From: Planctomycetia bacterium
GTDB lineage: Bacteria > Planctomycetota > Planctomycetia > Pirellulales > UBA1268
Length of the DNA: 5,580 nt
Assembly: GCA_009926295.1 (NCBI GenBank)
Contig: RFPF01000207.1
Coordinates: 1-5,580 of the forward strand
Direction: 5' to 3'
In this document: positions 1 through 5,580 of the stretch, piece after piece
Position numbering within the stretch: position 1 is the stretch's first letter
How the letters are laid out: the number at the start of each line of letters is the position of its first letter
Made by a program: the position numbers and the translations under genes
Notes under the pieces: generated by a model
The model's input: only the letters and a program-made list of their open reading frames with translations
What the model was told of the DNA's origin: nothing
The model's database searches: none

Positions 1-93
1 CTCAACTCGGCTGGGATCCGGGTGACCGGCTGCGTCGTGAGCGGGATGCGATCGACCGATTCCGGTGCCGTGCAACGCCGGATCGCGGTGTGA
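1..93 (+). CDS. C-terminal tail of an upstream gene, possibly a polysaccharide tyrosine autokinase
   Basis: Reading frame 1 is open from the window edge to a TGA at 91-93 and gives 30 residues. Most of its codons end in G or C, as in the clear genes of this window, while frame 3 over the same bases does not, so frame 1 is the likely coding frame. The segment LNSAGIRVTGCVVSGMR resembles the last strand region of ParA/BY-kinase type ATPases, where an L...G..v.GvVlNg pattern is common. In bacteria such kinases (Wzc/CpsD type) control exopolysaccharide chain length and often lie beside exosortase or EpsI genes, which would suit the next gene. The kinase idea rests on about 17 residues and is weak; only the presence of a coding tail is reasonably supported. 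The gap to the next start is 63 bases. Confidence 0.45.
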   Translation, partial: LNSAGIRVTGCVVSGMRSTDSGAVQRRIAV

Positions 94-156
94 GCCTGAC
101 GGAACGCGTCGGACGCCGCGTGCGGCGCGCGGTTCACGACCCGGGAGGATGGCAAG

Positions 157-834
157 ATGAAGAAATCGTGGTCCAGTTGGGCGACGCTGGTCCTCGGGGC
201 GCTCGCGGTGATGGCCGTGACGGCCATCCAGGGCGTGCTCACCGAGCGCTGGGGGGCCAAGGATGTCGTCGCGGAGCTGAAGCGGGATTCGGAGTTTCTC
301 TCCGCCGGGTTTCCCCGGGAGTTCGGTCCCTGGAGGATGGTGGCGGAGACGGCGGCCGATCCGGCCCAGCTCAAGGCCGCCGGTGCCGTCGGGCACATCT
401 CGCGCGAGTACGAGAACGTCGACACGGGCGTGCACATCGGCGTGTTCGTGGTCTGTGCCACGCCGCGTGACGCTTCGGGCCATACCCCCGATCGTTGCTA
501 TCCCAGCGCCGGTTTCGAGATCGCCGAGCAGGAGCACCGGGAGGTGATTCCGCTCGACGACGGCACGAAGGCGGAGGTGTTCGCCGGCTGCTTCAAGAAG
601 CCCGGGGAGACGCTGCGCATCCTTTGGACCTACGCCGCCACCGGGAAATGGATGGCCCCGCAGATCGCCCGCATCGAATTGGCGAATTATCCGGCCGTGT
701 ACAAGCTCTACGCCATCGTCAACGAGACCGGCATGCAGCGTGGCGACGGGACACGCGTGGGGCTGCAGTTCATCGCCGATCTGATCCCGGAGTTCGACCG
801 TCTGGTGTTTCGGGCGTCGGCCAGGGCCGCCGAA
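157..834 (+). CDS. EpsI-like exosortase-associated protein, 3' end lost at a junction
   Basis: The ATG at 157 is preceded by GGGAGG at 143-148, 8 bases away, which fixes the start. Residues 8-27 form one hydrophobic membrane segment after a short KK-containing N-terminus, so the protein is probably anchored with its body outside the cytoplasm. A FPREFGPWR stretch (52-60) is followed by the hallmark HTPDRCYPSAGF (109-120), matching the H-x-P-x-x-C-x-P-x-x-G pattern of the EpsI/DUF3485 family, with Cys114 as its conserved cysteine. EpsI proteins accompany exosortases in exopolysaccharide and PEP-CTERM type sorting loci; their exact reaction is not settled. About 220 residues are recognisable, close to full family length as I recall it, ending near LIPEFDRLVF (209-218). 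No stop follows: the frame runs on to 1905 only because it crosses the antisense of valS and the start of the next gene. The end given here is where homology fades, not a real stop. At most a few C-terminal residues seem to be missing. Confidence 0.75.
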
Positions 835-1562
835 GGGTCCGGGTGGACGGCGACGGCCGTGTCGCCGAGCAGCGTCTCAGGCCGGGTGGTCGCCACCGTG
901 ACGCTCGCCGGCTCACCCGGGCCCGCGTCGACCACGTCGTATCGGATGTGCCAGAAATGCCCCTTGACCTGCTCGTGGAACACCTCGTCGTCGCTCACGG
1001 CCGTCTGCAGGAACGTGTCCCAGTTGACCAGCCGCTTGCCACGCCGCACGAGTCCCCGCTTGAAGAGCCGGAAGAACGCCTCGCGAACCGCGGCTGCACA
1101 CTGGTCGTCGAGCGTGAAACGGGTGCGGTCCCAGTCGCAACTCGCCCCCAGGTCGCGGAGTTGGCCGAGGATTCGCTTCTCGTACTGCCGCTTCCATGCC
1201 CAGATCCGCTCGACGAGTCTCTCCCGGCCGAGGTCGTGCCTCGAAAGTTTCTCCTCCTCGAGCAGCCGTCGCTCGACGACCGCCTGGGTCGCGATGCCCG
1301 CATGGTCGGTGCCCGGCATCCAGAGCGTCACGAAGCCCTGCATCCGCCGCGTGCGCACCAGGATGTCCTGGAGCGTGTTGTTAAGGGCGTGGCCCAGATG
1401 CAGCGCGCCGGTGACGTTCGGCGGCGGAATCACGATCGAGAACACTCTTCGCGGATCGCCGGCCGCGGGGGCCTCGGCGTGCCACGAGCGGTTCGCGTCC
1501 CACAGGGCCAGGCAGCGGGCCTGCGCGGCCTTGTGGTCGTATTGCTTCGGCAGGTCGTGCAT
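708..1562 (-). CDS. valS: Valine--tRNA ligase, N-terminal fragment truncated in the editing domain
   Basis: ValS charges tRNA-Val with valine in the cytoplasm. The start is the ATG at 1562 (MHDLPKQYDHKAAQ), where family similarity begins; an in-frame ATG at 1745 would add 61 residues unlike ValS. Visible landmarks are PPNVTGALHLGHAL (47-60), which holds the class I HIGH motif as HLGH (55-58), then WMPGTDHAGIATQ (81-93), CDWDRTRFTLD (142-152), LVNWDTFLQTAVSDDEVFH (178-196) and the opening of the CP1 editing domain, ATTRPETLLGDTAVAVHPDP (224-243). After about residue 245-250 (near 813-830) similarity ends; the frame continues for some 35 unrelated residues, antisense to the EpsI-like gene, to a stop at 708-710. 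The rest of the editing domain, the KMSKS loop and the anticodon-binding region are absent, so about 245 of the usual 900-1000 residues remain. Such a protein could not aminoacylate. Since ValS is essential, an intact copy must exist elsewhere or the join is artificial. Confidence 0.9.
   Translation of the reverse strand: MHDLPKQYDHKAAQARCLALWDANRSWHAEAPAAGDPRRVFSIVIPPPNVTGALHLGHALNNTLQDILVRTRRMQGFVTLWMPGTDHAGIATQAVVERRLLEEEKLSRHDLGRERLVERIWAWKRQYEKRILGQLRDLGASCDWDRTRFTLDDQCAAAVREAFFRLFKRGLVRRGKRLVNWDTFLQTAVSDDEVFHEQVKGHFWHIRYDVVDAGPGEPASVTVATTRPETLLGDTAVAVHPDPSAALADARNTRRSNSGIRSAMNCSPTRVPSPRCMPVSLTMA
805..836. other. Tail-to-tail junction between the EpsI-like gene and valS
   Basis: EpsI-like sequence on the plus strand is recognisable up to about 810 (PEFDRLVF), and ValS sequence on the minus strand is recognisable down to about 834 (HPDP), perhaps to 813. 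The breakpoint therefore lies in this roughly 30-base interval. Both genes run into it without a stop codon. I see no direct or inverted repeat, insertion-sequence end, tRNA or attachment-like core here. A genuine deletion, a rearrangement or an assembly chimera would all give this picture. Confidence 0.7.
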
Positions 1563-1602
1563 GGGCGGGTGCGGCGGCCGGCGGTGTGTCGGAAAGCCCC
1601 GG

Positions 1603-1608
1603 AATGTA
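1603..1608 (-). promoter_or_regulatory. Possible -10 element for valS
   Basis: On the minus strand TACATT (plus-strand AATGTA) lies about 40 bases upstream of the valS ATG at 1562 and matches four of six bases of the -10 consensus. No convincing -35 box is visible at the right distance, and no clear Shine-Dalgarno sequence precedes the valS start. Confidence 0.2.
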
Positions 1609-1642
1609 GCCGACCCGTTCGAGCCGCCGCCAGCGCGGGCGG

Positions 1643-1672
1643 TTGCGGCGGGGACGGCGACCGCCCTATTCT
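1643..1672 (+). promoter_or_regulatory. Candidate sigma70-like promoter for the amidohydrolase gene
   Basis: TTGCGG at 1643-1648 and TATTCT at 1667-1672 are 18 bases apart and lie about 50 bases upstream of the ATG at 1721. The match is three of six to the -35 consensus and four of six to the -10 consensus. The AT-rich TATTCTTG stands out in very GC-rich DNA. It sits in the 158-base divergent region between the valS start and this gene. Planctomycete promoters are poorly defined, so this is a suggestion only. Confidence 0.35.
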
Positions 1673-1720
1673 TGCCGGGGAACAAGGGCTCCGCCTCGCA
1701 GTTCACGAGGAACTCAGACC

Positions 1721-3454
1721 ATGCCGACCGCCCGGGTGTCTCCAACCGTCAACCGCTGGGCCGCCGTCCTGGCCGGCCTGGCGTGGTTCGCCGGAGACCG
1801 AGTCGACGCGGTCGCGCCCGCCGAACGCATCATCCGCGGCGGGCCGATCGTTACGGTGAACCCGGCTCAGCCGACGGCCGCGGCGGTCGCGATCACCGCG
1901 GGTAGGATCACGGCCGTCGGAGCCGAGGCGGAGGTGATGCGTCTCGCCGGTCCGGCCACCGTGATCACCGACCTCGCCGGCCGGACGCTCGTGCCCGGCT
2001 TCATCGACGGCCACAGCCACTTCATGTCGCTCGTCGACGTGCAGACGCAGGCGCTCTGTGCATCGCCGCCCGCAGGGCCGTGCAGGAGGGTGGCCGACGT
2101 GATCGCGGCGCTGCAGGACCTGCAGGCGCGGCGCAACATCGGTCCGGGGAAATTCGTGATGGGTTTCGGGTACGACCCGGAACTGCTCGCGGAGAAACGG
2201 CCCCCCACGAAACAGGAGCTCGACGCCGCGTTTCCTGACAACCCGGTGATCCTCGTCCACGTGTCGGGCCACGGAGCGATGCTCAACTCGAGGGCGCTTG
2301 CCACCTATTCGATCACCGCCGCCACGCCGACGCCGGCGTGGGGCGTGATCGGCCGCGAGCCCGGCACCGACGAGCCCGACGGCCTGCTCTTCGAGACGGC
2401 GTTCCTCCCGATCTTCTCCAAGGTGCCTGGCCCCGGCGACGAGGAAACGCTCGCGTTGCTCACCGCCGGTCAGGAGCTCTACCTCCGCGAGGGCATCACC
2501 ACGGCCCAGGAAGGGGCCACGATGAAGCACCAACTCGACCTGCTGCGGATCCTCGCCGACCGCGGGAGCCTGCGGCTGGACCTCGTGGCGCTGCCGTTCA
2601 TCACCGAGATCGACGCCGTGTTCGACGGCAAGCTGCCGCACAACGAGCCCGACTACAAGAACCGACTGCGGATCGGCGGCGTGAAGATCGTCTCCGACGG
2701 CTCGCCGCAGGGGCGGACGGCGTGCTTCACGACTCCCTATCTCGTCCCCGGGCCGGCCGGGGAGAAGGACTGGCGCGGAGAGCTTTCGTTCCCCCAGCCG
2801 ACTCTCAACGAGTGGGTGAAGAAAGCCTACGACGGCGGGGCCACGGTGTTCGTGCACTGCAACGGCGACGCGGCAATCGATGCGCTCCTCGAGGCGCATC
2901 GCTACGCGTCGGGCGGCGATCCGGCGAAGCCGCGGGGCACGATCGGCGTGCACTCGCAGTTCATCCGGCGCGACCAGCTCGAGAAATACAGGGCGTGGGG
3001 GATCACTCCGTCGTTCTTCACGCTCCACTGCTTCTACTTCGGCGACACGCACGTCGAGAACAGGGGAGCAGCCCAGGCGGATTTCATCAGCCCGATGAAG
3101 TCGGCGCGGGCTCTTGGCATCAGGCCTGCCAACCACACCGACTTCAACGTGTCGCCGCTCGACCAGATCTTCACGATCCACACGGCGGTGAACCGCGTGT
3201 CGCGGTCGGGCAGGGTGATCGGTTGCGACGAACGGGTGACGGCGCTGGAGGCCCTCGAGGCGATCACGATCGACGGCGCCCGGATGTATGGCGAGCAGGG
3301 GCTCAAGGGCTCGATCGAGCCGGGAAAGCTCGCGGATTTTGCCGTGCTTTCAGCCAACCCGCTGACGGTGCCCGCGACGGAGATCGCATCGATTCACGTG
3401 GAGGAGACGATCAAGGAGGGGGCGACGGTCTGGCGGCGGCCGGCCGGGCGGTGA
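1721..3454 (+). CDS. Exported amidohydrolase of the YtcJ/NfdA type (amidohydrolase_3 family)
   Basis: This is a complete 577-residue metal-dependent hydrolase, close to the usual family length. The ATG at 1721 is chosen because GAGGAA lies 8 bases upstream (1707-1712) and the N-terminus then reads as a signal peptide: arginines, a hydrophobic run WAAVLAGLAWFAG (13-25) and a possible cleavage after VDA (28-30). A start at 1643 would add 26 Arg/Pro/Ser-rich residues and spoil it. A short beta-sandwich part (35-95) precedes the TIM barrel. Probable metal and active-site residues are H98 and H100 in GFIDGHSH, K322 in the VKIVSDGSPQGRTA stretch, H379 in VFVHCNGDAAID, H411 in GVHSQF and D474 in NHTDFNVSPLDQ. 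The family hydrolyses amide or related bonds (N-formyl amines, cyclic amides and others); the substrate cannot be read from sequence. LKGSIEPGKLADFAVL (528-543) is the typical C-terminal return to the sandwich domain. YjbQ follows after 65 bases. Confidence 0.9.
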   Translation: MPTARVSPTVNRWAAVLAGLAWFAGDRVDAVAPAERIIRGGPIVTVNPAQPTAAAVAITAGRITAVGAEAEVMRLAGPATVITDLAGRTLVPGFIDGHSHFMSLVDVQTQALCASPPAGPCRRVADVIAALQDLQARRNIGPGKFVMGFGYDPELLAEKRPPTKQELDAAFPDNPVILVHVSGHGAMLNSRALATYSITAATPTPAWGVIGREPGTDEPDGLLFETAFLPIFSKVPGPGDEETLALLTAGQELYLREGITTAQEGATMKHQLDLLRILADRGSLRLDLVALPFITEIDAVFDGKLPHNEPDYKNRLRIGGVKIVSDGSPQGRTACFTTPYLVPGPAGEKDWRGELSFPQPTLNEWVKKAYDGGATVFVHCNGDAAIDALLEAHRYASGGDPAKPRGTIGVHSQFIRRDQLEKYRAWGITPSFFTLHCFYFGDTHVENRGAAQADFISPMKSARALGIRPANHTDFNVSPLDQIFTIHTAVNRVSRSGRVIGCDERVTALEALEAITIDGARMYGEQGLKGSIEPGKLADFAVLSANPLTVPATEIASIHVEETIKEGATVWRRPAGR

Positions 3455-3505
3455 GTGCCGGGGCGGACATGCCGATCGAAGAGAAGGGGGTCCGACGGGA
3501 CAACC

Positions 3506-3516
3506 GGGGAGAAGGG
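3506..3516 (+). promoter_or_regulatory. Ribosome-binding site that decides the yjbQ start
   Basis: GGGGAGAAGGG lies 3 bases upstream of the ATG at 3520, with its GGAG core 8 bases away. It supports that start over the in-frame ATG at 3469, which would add 17 charged residues not found in YjbQ proteins and has no comparable site at a normal distance. Confidence 0.6.
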
Positions 3517-3519
3517 CGC

Positions 3520-3945
3520 ATGGCATGGTTTCAGCAGCGGGTCGGCCTCGCCCCGCGGTCGCGTGGCTTTCACTTGATCACGCCCGAGATCGAGGCGGCC
3601 CTGCCCGAGATCGGGCGGCTGCGCGTCGGCATCCTGCACGTGTTCATCCAGCACACGTCGGCAAGCCTGTGCCTCAACGAGAACGCCGATCCCGACGTCC
3701 CCCCCGACCTCGAGCTGGCCTTCAATGAGATCGCCCGCGAGAACCTCCCCTTCACCCACACGGTCGAGGGGCCGGACGACATGCCCGCGCACGTGAAGTC
3801 GGCGTTGATCGGCAGTTCCGTGTCGGTGCCGGTCGCCGGGGGCAGGCTTTGCCTGGGCACGTGGCAGGGCATCTACCTGTGTGAGCACCGCAACCGGGCC
3901 GCGTCCCGCCGCATCGTCGTCACCGCCCACGGCGAGGCGGACTGA
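3520..3945 (+). CDS. yjbQ: YjbQ family protein (UPF0047, secondary thiamine-phosphate synthase type)
   Basis: This complete 141-residue protein matches the single-domain YjbQ/UPF0047 family across its whole length. Diagnostic stretches are the N-terminal PRSRGFHLIT (12-21), IQHTSASLCLNENADPDV (43-60), EGPDDMPAHVK (83-93) and the family signature GRLCLGTWQGIYLCEHR (108-124), which carries the G-T-W-Q motif. His45, His91 and His123 lie in conserved positions and probably line the pocket. E. coli YjbQ has weak thiamine-phosphate synthase activity in genetic tests, hence the family name, but its true physiological role is unsettled. It is a soluble cytoplasmic protein with no signal peptide. The gene lies 65 bases after the amidohydrolase and 77 bases before the next start, on the same strand, so co-transcription is possible. 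No thiamine gene or thiamine riboswitch is visible nearby. Confidence 0.95.
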   Translation: MAWFQQRVGLAPRSRGFHLITPEIEAALPEIGRLRVGILHVFIQHTSASLCLNENADPDVPPDLELAFNEIARENLPFTHTVEGPDDMPAHVKSALIGSSVSVPVAGGRLCLGTWQGIYLCEHRNRAASRRIVVTAHGEAD

Positions 3946-3976
3946 GCCCGGCGGAGTCCCCCGCAACTTTCCAGCG

Positions 3977-3986
3977 ACGGGCCCGT
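3977..3986. repeat. 10-base perfect palindrome in the gap after yjbQ
   Basis: ACGGGCCCGT is self-complementary and lies in the 77-base gap between yjbQ and the next gene. It has no loop and no following T-run, so it is not a rho-independent terminator. Chance occurrence in GC-rich DNA is quite possible. Confidence 0.3.
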
Positions 3987-4011
3987 TGAAGCCGACGCCG
4001 ATCACCTCCAC

Positions 4012-4021
4012 CGGGATCCCG
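4012..4021. repeat. 10-base perfect palindrome directly before the start at 4023
   Basis: CGGGATCCCG is self-complementary and ends one base before the start codon at 4023. It occupies the place where a ribosome-binding site would be, and only the weak GGGA inside it could serve as one. It could act as an operator or simply be chance. Confidence 0.3.
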
Positions 4022-4022
4022 C

Positions 4023-4748
4023 ATGCCATACCGCACCGTCACCGCCGTCGTCGGCTTCGTCGTGGCGGCCGGCCTCGCATCCGCCCAGCCTCCGGGCGGC
4101 GGCATGCGGAAGCCGCAGTTGGCCGACACCATCCGGGCCAACGTGTACGCCGACAACACCTTCGAGCTCTATGTCAACGGCGAGCTCGTGGCGGTGGACT
4201 CGATCCGGTTCGTCCCGCACAACGTGATCTCGGTCGACATCCTCCCGGCATACCCGATGACGATCGCGGTGCTCGCCCGCGACAACGCCGACCCGGAGAC
4301 GGGCATGGAATACGCGAACACGAACGTCGGCGACGGGGGCTTCATCCTCAAGTTCGGCGACGGGACGGTGACGAACGGCACCTGGAAGGCCAGGTGCTTC
4401 TCCCGCGGTCCCATCGGGGGCGACACGGCGAACCCGCGCGTCGAATCCACGCCGCTGCCCGCCGACTGGTTCGCCGTGGACTTCGACGACAGCGGCTGGA
4501 AGGCCGCACGCGAATACTCCGAGCGGGAAATCGATCCGAAGCAGCCCTACTACGACGCCGACTTCGCGGGGGCGAAGTTCATCTGGACGGACGACGTGAG
4601 GCTCGACAACACGGTCGTTTTCCGCCACCGCGTCGCCAGGCCGCCCGACGGCCGCGACCGGCCCGACTTCTCGAACCTGAACAACGTCGTGCCGCAGGGG
4701 CCGCCGAAGGGCGGCGGGCGGCGACCGCCGGGAGGGCGTCCGCGATGA
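4023..4748 (+). CDS. Exported protein of unknown function with galactose-binding-like sequence
   Basis: I do not recognise this 241-residue protein as a named family. Residues 1-21 are a clear signal peptide (hydrophobic VVGFVVAAGLA, cleavage after ASA), so it acts in the periplasm or on the surface. Residues 38-85 contain YADNTFELYVNGELVAVDS (42-60), a beta-rich pattern of the kind found in jelly-roll or galactose-binding-like modules. Residues 148-204 contain DWFAVDFDDSGWKAA (148-162) and later RLDNTVVFRHRV (193-204), resembling the DDSxW and D-N-x-V-x-F-R elements in binding modules of some glycoside hydrolases. The C-terminal 20 or so residues are rich in Pro, Gly and Arg (PPKGGGRRPPGGRPR) and probably disordered. 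There is no anchor beyond the signal. The start lacks a good ribosome-binding site, but the signal peptide begins exactly there. The stop overlaps the sulfatase start, which suggests a shared task such as presenting a sulfated glycan; that role is inferred. Confidence 0.75.
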   Translation: MPYRTVTAVVGFVVAAGLASAQPPGGGMRKPQLADTIRANVYADNTFELYVNGELVAVDSIRFVPHNVISVDILPAYPMTIAVLARDNADPETGMEYANTNVGDGGFILKFGDGTVTNGTWKARCFSRGPIGGDTANPRVESTPLPADWFAVDFDDSGWKAAREYSEREIDPKQPYYDADFAGAKFIWTDDVRLDNTVVFRHRVARPPDGRDRPDFSNLNNVVPQGPPKGGGRRPPGGRPR

Positions 4749-5580
4749 TGCACCGGCCGTGGATGCTGGCGGCATGGCTGGCTGCGGTGACGCCCGCCGT
4801 TGCCCGGGCGGGAGACCGGCCCAACATCGTGCTCATGCTGGCCGACGACCAGGGCTGGAACGGCCTCTCGGTGGAGATGGCGCCGGGCGCGGCGGCGTCG
4901 CGGGGGGACTCCTTCCACACCCCGAACCTCGAAATCTTCGCGCGGCAGGGAAAGCGGTTCTCGTGCGCCTACGCGCCCGCGCCGGTCTGCTCGCCGACGC
5001 GGATCAGCATCCAGACGGGCCGGAGTCCGGCAACGCTGCACTGGACGAAGGCGGCCCCACCGGAACGCGGCCGGATGCTCATCGAGCCGACGAACATCAA
5101 GGCCATCTCGGCCGACGACGTCACGATCGGCGAGGTGCTGAGGAAGGCCGGGTATGCGACGGCCCATTACGGAAAGTGGCACATCGCCGGCGGTGGCCCG
5201 GGCCGGCACGGCTACGACGAGCACGACGGGGAAACCGGCAATGAGAACGCCTACCGGTTCGTGGATCCCAATCCGGTAGACATCTTCGGCATGGCCGAGC
5301 GGGCCGAGGCATTCATGGCGCGCAACAAGGCGGCCGGCAGGCCGTTCTTCATCCAGCTCTCGTGGAACGCGCTGCATGCCGCGGAGAACGCGCTCACCGC
5401 GACGCTCGCCAAGTATCGGGAGAAGTTTGGCGACGCCGACGACAGGAGGGTGACGACTGCCGCCATCACCGAGGACCTCGACACGGGCGTCGGCCGGGTG
5501 CTCCTCGCGATCGACCGGCTCGGCCTCGCGGGCGACACGTACGTGATCTACACGTCCGACAACGGGTCCGGGGGCGGACG
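4745..5580 (+). CDS. Sulfatase (formylglycine-dependent arylsulfatase type), N-terminal part cut by the window edge
   Basis: The gene starts at ATG 4745, overlapping the previous stop as ATGA; a second ATG at 4748 is also possible. It stays open to the window end, giving 278 residues. Residues 1-22 look like a signal peptide (AAWLAAVTPAVARA). The alkaline-phosphatase-like fold begins with RPNIVLMLADDQGW (25-38), where D34 and D35 are the usual calcium ligands. CSPTR at 82-86 is the C-x-P-x-R signature, so Cys82 would be converted to formylglycine by a maturase. HYGKWH (141-146) matches the conserved G-K-W-H segment, and YTSDNG (269-274) supplies the later Asp/Asn metal site. FFIQLSWNALHAAENA (201-216) sits where many relatives read as H-x-P-H-x-P; only H211 is kept here. 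Family members release sulfate from sulfated polysaccharides or aryl esters; planctomycetes carry many. The substrate is unknown. The C-terminal third to half lies outside the window. Confidence 0.95.
   Translation, partial: MMHRPWMLAAWLAAVTPAVARAGDRPNIVLMLADDQGWNGLSVEMAPGAAASRGDSFHTPNLEIFARQGKRFSCAYAPAPVCSPTRISIQTGRSPATLHWTKAAPPERGRMLIEPTNIKAISADDVTIGEVLRKAGYATAHYGKWHIAGGGPGRHGYDEHDGETGNENAYRFVDPNPVDIFGMAERAEAFMARNKAAGRPFFIQLSWNALHAAENALTATLAKYREKFGDADDRRVTTAAITEDLDTGVGRVLLAIDRLGLAGDTYVIYTSDNGSGGG

Noticed and set aside
114..127. Inverted repeat CGCCGC-GT-GCGGCG between the upstream gene tail and the EpsI-like gene
   Set aside because: The loop is only two bases, no T-run follows, and such repeats are common by chance in this base composition. 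It is not a convincing terminator.
90..470. Open frame of 126 codons overlapping the EpsI-like gene
   Set aside because: It is Arg/Gly-rich, has no recognisable motif, and lies in a frame whose third positions are not GC-biased. It is a shadow of the gene starting at 157.
1703..3181. Long minus-strand open frame of 492 codons opposite the amidohydrolase
   Set aside because: It is Arg/Val/Glu/His-rich with no family motif. Long antisense frames are expected opposite GC-rich genes, and the plus strand codes for a clear enzyme.
2338..3519. Upstream extension of the yjbQ frame back to 2338
   Set aside because: The extension is out-of-frame amidohydrolase sequence. The ribosome-binding site at 3506-3516 and family length fix the start at 3520.
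4690..4740. GC-rich repetitive tract at the end of the exported-protein gene
   Set aside because: It simply encodes the Pro/Gly/Arg tail. No regular repeat unit is present and no separate element needs to be called.
4550..5377. Minus-strand open frame of 275 codons opposite the exported protein and sulfatase
   Set aside because: It is low-complexity Arg/Val/His-rich sequence without motifs, while the plus strand carries a full set of sulfatase landmarks.

Overview
The window is a GC-rich stretch whose gene content points to a planctomycete, most likely of the Pirellula group and probably from a metagenome assembly. The clues are a formylglycine sulfatase paired with a small exported protein, an exosortase-associated EpsI-like protein, and a valyl-tRNA synthetase N-terminus whose wording fits my memory of planctomycete ValS. 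The taxon is an inference from protein content; I ran no search.

Left part (1-1562). Bases 1-93 are the last 30 codons of a plus-strand gene, possibly a polysaccharide tyrosine autokinase. A membrane-anchored EpsI-like protein starts at 157 behind a good ribosome-binding site. Its recognisable sequence stops near 810-835 without a stop codon. At the same place the minus-strand valS gene, starting at 1562, loses its recognisable sequence after about 245 residues at the entry to the editing domain. Two converging genes are therefore joined tail to tail, each missing its 3' end: a few residues for the EpsI-like gene and roughly three quarters of valS. This is the main anomaly. It is either a real deletion or rearrangement or an assembly chimera.

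Right part (1721-5580). Four plus-strand genes follow: an amidohydrolase of the YtcJ/NfdA type with a probable signal peptide (1721-3454), a complete YjbQ family protein (3520-3945), an exported protein of unknown function with galactose-binding-like sequence (4023-4748), and the first 278 codons of a sulfatase (4745 to the window edge). The last two overlap at an ATGA and are probably translationally coupled. A divergent intergenic region (1563-1720) separates valS from this group and holds a candidate promoter.

Taken together, the left part looks like an exopolysaccharide/exosortase locus and the right part like a periplasmic or surface catabolic set (exported amidohydrolase, putative glycan-binding protein, sulfatase) with a housekeeping YjbQ gene between. 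I see no tRNA, rRNA, CRISPR array, insertion sequence or convincing terminator. I see no evidence for a wholly new biological system; the tail-to-tail junction and the coupled exported-protein/sulfatase pair deserve the second look.
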